Translations under genes and position numbers: made by a program
From: UBA1794 sp050946375
Lineage (GTDB): Bacteria; Bacteroidota; Bacteroidia; Bacteroidales; Bacteroidaceae
Assembly (NCBI GenBank): GCA_050946375.1
Contig: JBMNUT010000002.1
Span: forward strand, 62,001-126,000
Direction of reading: 5' to 3'
DNA length: 64,000 bases
In this document: positions 53,156 through 60,413 of the stretch, in pieces
Numbering within the stretch: position 1 is the first letter of the stretch
Layout: every line of letters starts with the position of its first letter
Notes under the pieces: model-generated
What the model was told of the DNA's origin: nothing
Databases searched by the model: none
What the model saw: only the letters and a program-made list of their open reading frames with translations

Positions 53156-54091
53156 TTAGGAGTGCTTCTTTTTTAAATTTTCCGCAAAGGAATTCTGTAT
53201 ATAGTTCTCATGGCTCCGGCAGACATTGCTGGAGAAATCCTGCGCATAGCCTATCAAACGGTCCCAAACCGCCTCCCCCGCACTCCGCAGCGACTGCCGA
53301 TTCAGGCCTAAATCAAGGATGCCGTAAAGAATTCCGGCGTTAAAACTGTCGCCAGCCCCTATGGTGCTGACCGGTTGCAGCGCATGGGCCGGATAGTGCT
53401 TGCAGGGAATCTGCCCGGTACACAGGCTAACGCCTTCCGCCCCCTCGGTACAGATAAAGCAGGGGCACAAGTCTTTCACTTTTTTTTCATATATCTCTTC
53501 CGCAGAAGACAGCCCGTAAATATGTTCGAAGTCGAGGTTTGAACCGCGAACCACGTCGGCCAGGCGCATATTCTCCTCGATTGCGGGCAAGAGGGCCGGC
53601 ACTTCCGCCAAATGGGAAGCGCGGAAATTGGGATCATAATAGAGGATTGCGCCAGCATTCCGCGCATAGTGCAGGAAAGAGAGTATCTTCGGGCGCAATG
53701 CCGGGTTGAGGGAATAATACGCACCGAACAGCACTAAATCGCCGTCGCCTATGGGCGGAAACGGAACCTGCAGGCGCAGTGCCGGATAATTCTTATAGAA
53801 AAGATAAGAAGCCTCGTTGTCGTTGTCCAGAAAGGCCAGCGATATGGGCGACTTGCCCTCGGAGAAACGGCCCACATACTCCGTGCTGATTCCTTCTTTC
53901 TGCATGAAGCGCAAGATTTTCCGCCCCACCTCGTCTTCGCCCGTCTCGCTGACGAAGCACGTTTTCACCCCGGCACGCGCCAAAGAGACGATGCCATTGA
54001 AGGAAGAACCGCCGGGCACAGCCGCCACCGGCGTATCGCCGCGAAAGAGAATGTCGAGAATGGTCTCGCCGATTCCGATTACTGTTCGCAT
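53156..54091 (-). CDS. PfkB-family carbohydrate kinase
   Basis: 311 residues. The N-terminal 'VIGIGETILDILF...PGGSSFNGIVSLARAG' (substrate-binding Gly pair) and the C-terminal anion-hole/catalytic motif 'STIGAGDSFNAGILYG' define the ribokinase family. Sugar specificity is not readable. The start at 54091 lies 13 bp inside the upstream SIS-domain gene, so translation is coupled and a shared sugar-phosphate pathway is likely. The frame continues further upstream, but only within the SIS gene. Confidence 0.93.
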   Translation of the reverse strand: MRTVIGIGETILDILFRGDTPVAAVPGGSSFNGIVSLARAGVKTCFVSETGEDEVGRKILRFMQKEGISTEYVGRFSEGKSPISLAFLDNDNEASYLFYKNYPALRLQVPFPPIGDGDLVLFGAYYSLNPALRPKILSFLHYARNAGAILYYDPNFRASHLAEVPALLPAIEENMRLADVVRGSNLDFEHIYGLSSAEEIYEKKVKDLCPCFICTEGAEGVSLCTGQIPCKHYPAHALQPVSTIGAGDSFNAGILYGILDLGLNRQSLRSAGEAVWDRLIGYAQDFSSNVCRSHENYIQNSFAENLKKKHS

Positions 54092-54687
54092 AGCTCCCCA
54101 CGCGATTTCTTGCCCAAATACCCGCCGTGGTGACGTTTGGAGTAGTCCTCGCGCGTAAAGCCCGTCAGCTTCATGGTCTCCACCACGAGTATGTCTCCGA
54201 TGACGGTCATTGCCGTTGTCGAAGCCGTCGGCGTAAGTCCCAGGACGCACACTTCGGCCGGATGCCCCGTACTCAGGCAGATGTCCGACTTTTGCGCCAG
54301 CGGGCTTTGCGGGTCACTGGTAATGACGATGTATTTCAACTCGGGGTCCAGATTGTGCGCCAAGTCGGTCAGCTCCACAATCTCCCGCGTTTTTCCGGAA
54401 TTGGAGATGAGTAACAGCAAATCGTTCTTCTGCAAAATTCCCAAGTCCCCGTGCTGTGCCTCGCTCGGGTGCAGGAAAACGGCCGGAATGCCGGTAGAAC
54501 AAAACGTTGTTGCGATGTTTTCGGCTATCTGCCCCGCCTTGCCCATGCCGGAAGTCACGAGTTTTCCCTTCTTGACGTGCACCTGTTCCACAATCAGGCG
54601 CACCGCCTTCTCGAAAGCATCCGTCACCGGGATATTCAGCACGGCGTCTGCCTCTCTTCGCAATATATCTTTGATAGAATCTATCAT
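54079..54687 (-). CDS. SIS-domain arabinose-5-phosphate isomerase-like protein (no CBS domains)
   Basis: 202 residues, a single SIS domain of the KdsD/GutQ family: 'GKLVTSGMGKAGQIAENIATTFCSTGIPAVFLHPSEAQHGDLG' and 'LLISNSGKTREI', then 'GLTPTASTTAMTVIGDILVV'. The His in 'EAQHGDLG' and Ser in 'NSGKT' are retained. The paired CBS domains of E. coli KdsD are missing, as in the short form known from Bacteroides fragilis. It likely converts ribulose-5-phosphate to arabinose-5-phosphate, the KDO precursor; this is inferred from family. Confidence 0.9.
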   Translation of the reverse strand: MIDSIKDILRREADAVLNIPVTDAFEKAVRLIVEQVHVKKGKLVTSGMGKAGQIAENIATTFCSTGIPAVFLHPSEAQHGDLGILQKNDLLLLISNSGKTREIVELTDLAHNLDPELKYIVITSDPQSPLAQKSDICLSTGHPAEVCVLGLTPTASTTAMTVIGDILVVETMKLTGFTREDYSKRHHGGYLGKKSRGELCEQ

Positions 54688-54708
54688 ATATAAGGTAGCA
54701 AAAATAAG

Positions 54709-54716
54709 AGGTATTC
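54709..54716 (-). promoter_or_regulatory. -7 element TATTTTTG for the SIS-PfkB pair
   Basis: A minus-strand exact match 22 bp before the start at 54687. It is divergent from the M16 promoter. Confidence 0.5.
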
Positions 54717-54787
54717 TGCTCTGCTCCGTAGAGCATTACACAGTACAAATATCTATATTTTCGGGTTAGCTGCAAAGAGTTTTGTTG

Positions 54788-54795
54788 TATTTTTG
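54788..54795 (+). promoter_or_regulatory. -7 element TATTTTTG for the M16 protease gene
   Basis: A plus-strand exact match only 8 bp before the ATG at 54804, predicting a very short or nearly absent leader. Confidence 0.5.
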
Positions 54796-54803
54796 CCGCC
54801 GAA

Positions 54804-56060
54804 ATGGCAAAAACCACGGAAAAGACAGAAGAATACGCAGCCTGCCGCTTGTCCAACGGCCTGCGCATCGTACAAAGCCCGTCGCCCTCGGAAGTCACCT
54901 ACTGCGGCTACGTCATCGACGCCGGCACGCGCGACGAGCTTCCCGAAGAGCCGGGCATGGCACACTTCGTAGAACATCTCCTCTTCAAGGGCACCGAACA
55001 CCGGAAAGCCTGGCACATCCTGAACCGGATGGAGCGGGTAGGAGGAGACTTGAACGCATTTACCAACAAAGAGGAGACCACCATTTACAGCACTTTCCTG
55101 GCCCGCGACTTCCAGAGGGCAGCGGAATTGCTGACCGACATCGTATTCCATTCCACCTTTCCACAGGGCGAAATCGAAAAAGAGACCGAAGTCATCGCCG
55201 ACGAGATACAGAGCTACCTCGACAGCCCGGCCGAGCAAATCTACGACGACTTCGAGGAAATCATCTTCCCCGAGCACCCCTTGGGACGGAACATACTGGG
55301 CAATGCCGAAACGCTCCGCACCTTCAGCTCGCAACAGGCCAAACGGTTTACCGAAACATACTACCGTCCGGAAAATGCCCTCTTCTTCCTCTACGGAAAC
55401 ATCCCCCTCGAACGCATACGGCACACGCTGGAAAGGCTGACCACCGACCTCCCCCTGCCCGCTCTCCCGCCCGCACCCAAGTTGGAGCGCAGGCCGCCGC
55501 TTCTCTACACCCCGCGCAACATCACAATCAAGCACGACACCCACCAGGCACATGTGCTCATCGGCACAAAAGGATACCACGCTTTCGACAAAAAGCGCAC
55601 GGGACTCTACCTGCTCAACAACCTTTTGGGCGGACCGGGAATGAACAGCCGCCTCAATCTGGCCCTGCGTGAGCGGAGAGGGCTGGTCTACGGGGTGGAA
55701 TCAAGCCTCGTTTCCTACACCGACTCGGGGGTATTCTCTATTTACTATGGCTGCGACCCGGAAGACACGGCCCGATGCTCCGAACTCGTACTGCGCGAAC
55801 TGCGCAAGCTGCGCGAGCACGCGCTCACCGGCTCGCAACTCCACGCCCTGAAGAAGCAGACAATAGGCCAAATAGCCGTAGCCACCGACAGCAACGAGAG
55901 CATGGCCCTGGAACTGGGCAAGAGCTTCCTCCACTACGGCCACTACGAACCGCTCAAGCGCCTCTACGAACGCATCGAAGCCCTCACGGCCGAGCAGCTG
56001 CTGGAGGTGGCCAACGAAATCTTCGACGAAGCACAGCTCTCGAAACTCACCTTCCAATAA
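54804..56060 (+). CDS. M16-family zinc peptidase
   Basis: 418 residues. The inverted zinc motif HxxEH appears as 'MAHFVEHLLFKGTEHR', and the distal Glu ligand region as 'NAFTNKEETTIYSTFLARDFQRAAELLTDIVF...EKETEVIADEI'. The second half has the conserved 'GGPGMNSRLNLALRERRGLVYGVESS'. There is no signal peptide, so it is cytoplasmic, like many single-unit M16B peptidases (PqqL/YmxG type), which work as dimers. It is monocistronic. Confidence 0.95.
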   Translation: MAKTTEKTEEYAACRLSNGLRIVQSPSPSEVTYCGYVIDAGTRDELPEEPGMAHFVEHLLFKGTEHRKAWHILNRMERVGGDLNAFTNKEETTIYSTFLARDFQRAAELLTDIVFHSTFPQGEIEKETEVIADEIQSYLDSPAEQIYDDFEEIIFPEHPLGRNILGNAETLRTFSSQQAKRFTETYYRPENALFFLYGNIPLERIRHTLERLTTDLPLPALPPAPKLERRPPLLYTPRNITIKHDTHQAHVLIGTKGYHAFDKKRTGLYLLNNLLGGPGMNSRLNLALRERRGLVYGVESSLVSYTDSGVFSIYYGCDPEDTARCSELVLRELRKLREHALTGSQLHALKKQTIGQIAVATDSNESMALELGKSFLHYGHYEPLKRLYERIEALTAEQLLEVANEIFDEAQLSKLTFQ

Positions 56061-56084
56061 AGAACACATACCCGGTACGGACAC

Positions 56085-56127
56085 AAAAAAGCCTTGCCAC
56101 TTTTTCCGAAAAGTAGCAAGGCTTTTC
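56085..56127. terminator. Bidirectional repeat-derived terminator (locus 17)
   Basis: AAAAGCCTTGCCACTTTT and AAAAGTAGCAAGGCTTTT pair with one C-A mismatch around a short loop, with T-runs on both strands. It lies between the convergent M16 and double-Nudix genes. Confidence 0.8.
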
Positions 56128-56151
56128 CGTATTTCATGCAAGGGAAATCGT

Positions 56152-57255
56152 TCAGCCCAGCAAGGGTTCGAGCCGAGTGATAAACTCCGATTCGAAATTG
56201 GGCGTGAAGACTCCGCTCCCCAACGCAGCGCGAATCTCCCGAAGCGGCCAGAAACGCCCGCCGTCCAGCTCCGCCGACGGGCAAAGCGCCCCCTCGAAAG
56301 TCGTACGGAACACGTGGACAAGCTCGCGCTCGCGGGCGGATTCAAACACGTAGCGCGTCACAAACTCCGCATCGAAGCCCTCAATGCCCAGCTCCTCGCG
56401 CGCCTCCCGGCGTAAGGCCTGCTCCGGCGTCTCAAGAAGGTCGATGTGTCCGCCCACCGCCGTGTCCCATTTCCCGGGTTGTATGTCCTTCCACAGCGGA
56501 CGACGCTGCAGGTAGAGAGCTTCTCCCTGCGCATCGAACACATGGAGGTGCACCACCGGATGGAGCAAGTGGCTGCCCCCGTGGCATTCACCGCGGGTCA
56601 GCACGCCCAGCATCTGCCCCTCCTCGTCGACCCACGGCAGCAGTTCCGCCGCATTGTCGTGGGGCACAGCCTGCGGCGCCGAAGTCCCCCCGGTCGCAAC
56701 GCACCCCGCCTGCTGCCCGGCCCTCAGGCGCAAACCCTCGGTACGCAAGAAGCGCTCCACCCCGCGCCGCACCGAAATCAGCCCGAAGTCGGCCGGTTTC
56801 AGCGAATCGAGCGGCACAAAACGGCAGTCGGCCGCATCATCGCCCGAACGGAGGCTCCCTTCGTCCTTCACGCGGCAAAGGAAAAACGAATCACACGAGC
56901 GCACCAGAAAACCGGAGTAGAGGTAATCGTCGGAAAGCGAAAACAAGTAGCGCGCCGAAGCCACACTCAGGTTCGTCTCCTCCTGCACTTCGCGCACAAG
57001 GGCCGCCTCCACCGGCTCACCGGCATCCACAAAACCGCCGGGCAGGTCCATCGTCCCGCGAGCCGGCTCGCAGGCACGCCGGCACACCAGCAGCTCCCCG
57101 CGCCCGTTCACCACAAAGGCCACGACCGCCGCAGCCGCATTATAATAATAAGTAAAGCCGCAATCGGCACAATGTTTCGATTTGAAGTCATTTACCTCAA
57201 AATGTTCCGACCCGCACCGCGGACAGAAACGAAAAAGATGCAAAGGGTGCTCCAT
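56152..57255 (-). CDS. Double-Nudix hydrolase with N-terminal zinc ribbon
   Basis: 367 residues. A zinc ribbon CPRCG...CADCG (11-34) leads into a first Nudix domain with a complete box, 'GFVDAGEPVEAALVREVQEE', as in NudC-like or ADP-ribose pyrophosphatases. After a linker (about 180-200) a second Nudix domain of the IDI-like type begins ('WVDEEGQMLGVLTRGECH', 'HPVVHLHVFDAQGEALYLQRR'), also with a complete box, 'GHIDLLETPEQALRREAREE'. Both sets of catalytic Glu are intact. Each half resembles a stand-alone Bacteroidales protein, so this looks like a gene fusion. Substrates are unknown. Confidence 0.93.
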   Translation of the reverse strand: MEHPLHLFRFCPRCGSEHFEVNDFKSKHCADCGFTYYYNAAAAVVAFVVNGRGELLVCRRACEPARGTMDLPGGFVDAGEPVEAALVREVQEETNLSVASARYLFSLSDDYLYSGFLVRSCDSFFLCRVKDEGSLRSGDDAADCRFVPLDSLKPADFGLISVRRGVERFLRTEGLRLRAGQQAGCVATGGTSAPQAVPHDNAAELLPWVDEEGQMLGVLTRGECHGGSHLLHPVVHLHVFDAQGEALYLQRRPLWKDIQPGKWDTAVGGHIDLLETPEQALRREAREELGIEGFDAEFVTRYVFESARERELVHVFRTTFEGALCPSAELDGGRFWPLREIRAALGSGVFTPNFESEFITRLEPLLG

Positions 57256-57267
57256 TCAGATCCACGC

Positions 57268-57309
57268 AATAAAAAAGAGGCATCTCCTGTCTTTACTGAG
57301 AGATGCCTC
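57268..57309 (-). terminator. Terminator of the tRNA-Asn pair
   Basis: GAGATGCCTC and its complement (plus 57277-57286 and 57300-57309), 13-nt loop, followed on the minus strand by TTTTTTATT. It sits between the tRNAs and the Nudix start. Confidence 0.88.
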
Positions 57310-57323
57310 GACTGATTTCTTTG

Positions 57324-57397
57324 CTCTCCCTCTTGGACTTGAACCAAGGACCCTCTGATTAACAGTCAGATGCTCTAACCGACTGAGCTAAGGAAGA
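57324..57397 (-). tRNA. tRNA-Asn(GTT), copy 2
   Basis: A 74-nt cloverleaf on the minus strand: acceptor TCTTCCT/AGGGAGA, D arm 'TAGCTCAGTCGGTTAGAGCA', anticodon loop CTGTTAA with GTT, T arm 'TTGGTTCAAGTCCAA'. CCA is not encoded. Identical to copy 1. Confidence 0.96.
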
Positions 57398-57433
57398 GTA
57401 TTTTTCATTTATTACTGCCCCTAAGAAAGGAAG

Positions 57434-57507
57434 CTCTCCCTCTTGGACTTGAACCAAGGACCCTCTGATTAACAGTCAGATGCTCTAACCGACTGAGCTA
57501 AGGAAGA
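57434..57507 (-). tRNA. tRNA-Asn(GTT), copy 1
   Basis: The same 74-nt sequence as the next copy, 36 bp apart and co-oriented, behind a shared upstream -7 element. CCA is not encoded. Confidence 0.96.
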
Positions 57508-57530
57508 GTGTATTTTTCTTAATTGCGGTG

Positions 57531-57538
57531 CAAAAATA
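57531..57538 (-). promoter_or_regulatory. -7 element TATTTTTG for the tRNA-Asn pair
   Basis: A minus-strand exact match 24 bp before the first tRNA. Confidence 0.55.
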
Positions 57539-57561
57539 CGGCGATATTTTGGTATTTGCAA

Positions 57562-57569
57562 TATCTTTG
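57562..57569 (+). promoter_or_regulatory. -7 element TATCTTTG for the S41 protease gene
   Basis: A plus-strand exact match 20 bp before the ATG at 57590. Confidence 0.6.
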
Positions 57570-57589
57570 CCAAAAAATTTATCGGAAAC

Positions 57590-59341
57590 ATGAAATACTT
57601 CCTCAAAAACCGCCGGCACTTCCCCGTAAAAGCGCCTCGCCTTTTCCGAAAAGAGGCAGCACTTTTCCTCATCTTCTGCATGACTATTGCCTCATGCGCC
57701 TGCGCACAGAAAAAAGACAACCGCAAGTTTGAAATAAACCGCAACCTCGACTATTTCAACTTAGTATTCAAAAACGTAGATCTCTTCTACGTCGACTCGA
57801 TCGACGCCGAGCGAACCATACAGACCGGCATACGTTCCATGCTCAAGTCGCTGGACCCCTACACAGAGTTCTTCCCCGAAAAAGAATCGGACGAGTTCAA
57901 AATGCTCATGTCCGGCAACTACGGCGGCATAGGCTCCCTCATCATGCTCTACAAAAACGGGGAGATTTGCATAGCCGAGCCCTACGAAAACCAGCCGGCG
58001 GCACGCTTCGGGCTGAAAGCGGGCGACATTTTGCTGGAAATCGACGGCGAATCGCTCAAAGGCCTCAGCACTTCCCAGGTGAGCGAACGCCTGCGCGGGC
58101 CCAGCGGCAGCACCCTCAAGGTGAAAGTGCGCCGACCCGGGGAAAAAGACCCGCTGGAGTTCAACATCGTACGCAGCTCCATACAGATTCCCACAGTACC
58201 TTATTATAAGAAGTACCCCGGAAACATCGGATACATCTACCTCAACTCCTTCACCGGCGAGCCCTCCAAAGAATTCAAGGCGGCCTTTCTCGACCTGAAG
58301 AAGCAGGGAATCACCTCGCTGATTATCGATTTGCGCAATAACACCGGCGGTCTCATGGAAGAGGCCGTAACTATTGCCAATTACTTCCTCCCCAAAGGCC
58401 AAGAGATAGTAACTACTCGCGGAAAGGGCCAGCGCGTGGAGCAAACCTACAAGACCTCCAACGCGCCTCTCGATACGGAAATTCCCATCGTCGTGCTCGT
58501 CAACAGCGTTTCGGCCTCGGCTTCCGAAATTCTGGCCGGCGCTTTCCAGGACCTCGACCGCGCCGTCATCATCGGCGAGCGCACCTATGGCAAGGGACTG
58601 GTGCAGAACACTCGCGCATTGCCCTATGGAGCAAGCATGAAGATTACCACCGCCAAATATTACATCCCCAGCGGACGCTGCATTCAGGCCATCGATTACA
58701 CAAAACACGAGAGCGTTAACTACGGAGATACGATTCCCGACAGCTTAACCCACGAGTTTCGTACGAAATCAGGCCGCCTTGTGCGCGACGGCGGCGGCAT
58801 TATGCCCGATATCGTGGTCAAGCAGCCCGACATGTCTACCTTCGCCTTCAGCATAAGCACGGATATCGACACGATGCGCAACATATTTGATTTCGCTACC
58901 CAGTACTGTCTGGAGCACAAGAAGGGCATCCCCACACCCGATAAGTTCGAGATTTCCGACGAAGACTACGCCCGCTTCCAGAAACAGCTGCAGGAGCGCA
59001 ACTTTACCTACAAGCTAATCAGCGAAAGGCTGCTGAAGGACCTGAAGACAAACCTTGAGCGCGAAGGATATGCCGAGCAGGCAAAAGCGGAAACCGACGC
59101 ACTCGAGCAGCTCTTCAAGCCCGATATCGCACGCGATATGCAGACCTTCAAGAAAGAAGTCAAGCAACTCATCGAAATGGAAATCGTGCGCCGCTACTAT
59201 TTCCAGCGGGGCGAAATCGAACTCCTGCTGCGCAGCGACGACCTGATGCCGAAGGCTTTCGAAGTATTGGGCAACGAGGAACAGTATCATGCCCTGCTCC
59301 GCCCCAAAGCAACTACGGCAGAAGCCACGGCCCAGAAGTAG
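57590..59341 (+). CDS. S41 C-terminal-processing peptidase (lipoprotein)
   Basis: 583 residues. The long n-region is encoded by a dispersed repeat; a hydrophobic stretch then ends in a lipobox, 'IFCMTIASC'. A PDZ domain follows (about 115-200: 'GGIGSLIMLYKNGEICIAEPYENQPAARFGLKAGDILLEIDG'), then the protease core with catalytic dyad S310 ('SVSASASEILAG') and K335 ('ERTYGKGLVQ'), spaced 25 as in Tsp/CtpA, and a C-terminal helical region. It is likely a periplasmic-facing processing protease. WbqC follows 13 bp later, probably in the same transcript. Confidence 0.95.
   Translation: MKYFLKNRRHFPVKAPRLFRKEAALFLIFCMTIASCACAQKKDNRKFEINRNLDYFNLVFKNVDLFYVDSIDAERTIQTGIRSMLKSLDPYTEFFPEKESDEFKMLMSGNYGGIGSLIMLYKNGEICIAEPYENQPAARFGLKAGDILLEIDGESLKGLSTSQVSERLRGPSGSTLKVKVRRPGEKDPLEFNIVRSSIQIPTVPYYKKYPGNIGYIYLNSFTGEPSKEFKAAFLDLKKQGITSLIIDLRNNTGGLMEEAVTIANYFLPKGQEIVTTRGKGQRVEQTYKTSNAPLDTEIPIVVLVNSVSASASEILAGAFQDLDRAVIIGERTYGKGLVQNTRALPYGASMKITTAKYYIPSGRCIQAIDYTKHESVNYGDTIPDSLTHEFRTKSGRLVRDGGGIMPDIVVKQPDMSTFAFSISTDIDTMRNIFDFATQYCLEHKKGIPTPDKFEISDEDYARFQKQLQERNFTYKLISERLLKDLKTNLEREGYAEQAKAETDALEQLFKPDIARDMQTFKKEVKQLIEMEIVRRYYFQRGEIELLLRSDDLMPKAFEVLGNEEQYHALLRPKATTAEATAQK
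57611..57667. repeat. Dispersed repeat, locus 18, in the S41 signal peptide
   Basis: 'GCCGGCACTTCCCCGTAAAAGCG', 'GCCTTTTCCGAAAAGAGGC' and 'AGCACTTTTCC' in frame encode RRHFPVKAPRLFRKEAALF, a basic n-region extension like that in the DUF4292 lipoprotein. Confidence 0.75.
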
Positions 59342-59354
59342 AGGAAGCCGCCTG

Positions 59355-60140
59355 ATGAAGCTGCCCTCCCTCTGCCCAGGCGTGCTGCTCTCGACGGCCT
59401 ACCTGCCGCCCGTGGAATACATCGCATGGGCGGCACGCTCGGAGCGCGTGCTGATTGAGCAATACGACACCTACGCCAAGCAGACATACCGTAACCGCTG
59501 CCTCATAGCCGCCGCAGGCGGCATGCAGGCGCTGACCGTGCCCGTCGAAAAAACGGCGGGCACACACACGCTGACACGCGACCTCCGCCTCTCCGACCAC
59601 GGCAACTGGCGCCATCTCCACTGGCAAGCCCTGCAGTCGGCCTACCGCAGTTCGCCCTTTTTCGACTACTACGCCGACGAATTCGCCCCCTTCTACGAGC
59701 AAAAACACACGTTCCTGCTCGATTTCAACGAAGCACTCCTGCGCCTCATCCTCAAGTGCATGGACGTAGAGGCCCGCATCGGCCGCACAACCGACTTCCA
59801 CCCCGTGGCAAAAGACGCGGCCCATTCCGAAAAAGCCCTGCCGCTTGCGACTGAAAGTGCCGGCACTTTTCCCGAAAACCGCTGCCCCCTTTCCACAGCC
59901 GACAGCCCCGCCTGCCCGGAAAGCCGTGCGCTTCTCGACCTGCGCGAGGCCATTCACCCCAAGCACCCCCGCCCCACCGGCTTCCGGGCGCGCCCCTACT
60001 ACCAGGTATTTGCCGACCGTTTCGGCTTTCTCCCCAACCTGAGCAGCGTAGACCTCCTCTTCAACATGGGACCGGAGAGCATCCTCGTCCTGCGCGACAG
60101 CCTGTTTCCGCCCGACACCGCAGCACCTCCTGCCCAATAG
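59355..60140 (+). CDS. WbqC-family protein
   Basis: 261 residues. 'STAYLPPVEYIAWAARSERVLIEQYDTYAKQTYRNRCLIAAAGGMQALTVPV' near the start and 'HWQALQSAYRSSPFFDYYADEFAPFYE' are hallmarks of WbqC, a family found in O-antigen clusters of other bacteria and of uncertain activity. The ATG at 59355 is chosen for its family-typical N terminus. A repeat-encoded stretch (about 159-177, S-A-G-T-F-P-E-N-R) forms a low-complexity insert before the C-terminal block. Confidence 0.9.
   Translation: MKLPSLCPGVLLSTAYLPPVEYIAWAARSERVLIEQYDTYAKQTYRNRCLIAAAGGMQALTVPVEKTAGTHTLTRDLRLSDHGNWRHLHWQALQSAYRSSPFFDYYADEFAPFYEQKHTFLLDFNEALLRLILKCMDVEARIGRTTDFHPVAKDAAHSEKALPLATESAGTFPENRCPLSTADSPACPESRALLDLREAIHPKHPRPTGFRARPYYQVFADRFGFLPNLSSVDLLFNMGPESILVLRDSLFPPDTAAPPAQ
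59828..59878. repeat. Dispersed repeat, locus 19, in the WbqC gene
   Basis: CGAAAAAGCCCTGCCGCTT and GAAAGTGCCGGCACTTTTCC in frame; the palindrome again encodes S-A-G-T-F. Confidence 0.85.
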
Positions 60141-60203
60141 TTTCCCCGTCCGAACGACAGACTCCTGCTGCCGCGCCCGCAACAGCAGGAAGGAAGAAGA
60201 ATA

Positions 60204-60239
60204 AACCGGCGCATCCCTTTATCGAGGGATGCGCCGGTT
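60204..60239. terminator. 15-bp perfect hairpin after WbqC
   Basis: AACCGGCGCATCCCT (60204-60218) pairs with AGGGATGCGCCGGTT (60225-60239), loop TTATCG. There is no strong T-run on the plus strand, so it may be a factor-dependent or bidirectional element between convergent genes. Confidence 0.6.
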
Positions 60240-60265
60240 CTTATGATTTCCACTGCCGGTTTGGG

Positions 60266-60345
60266 CAAAAAGTGCCGCATCTTTTTCCAAAAAGCAGCAA
60301 GGCTTTTCTCCGAAATCGGCAAGGCTTCTCGCAGAAAGCGGCAGC
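60266..60345. repeat. Dispersed repeat, locus 20
   Basis: Three units (AAAAAGTGCCGCATCTTTTT, AAAGCAGCAAGGCTTTTC, CGGCAAGGCTTCTCGCAGAAAG) between the convergent WbqC and TonB-receptor genes. Confidence 0.75.
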
Positions 60346-60350
60346 ACGCT

Positions 60351-60387
60351 GAAAACACAAACGCGCGCCCCGGAATGGGACGCGCGC
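60351..60387 (-). terminator. Terminator of the TonB-receptor gene
   Basis: On the minus strand GCGCGCG...CGCGCGT arms (plus 60362-60368 and 60381-60387) with an imperfect inner stem, followed by TTTGTGTTTTC. Confidence 0.55.
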
Positions 60388-60413
60388 TCGGTTTTTCGAA
60401 AAAGGGACGTTGA

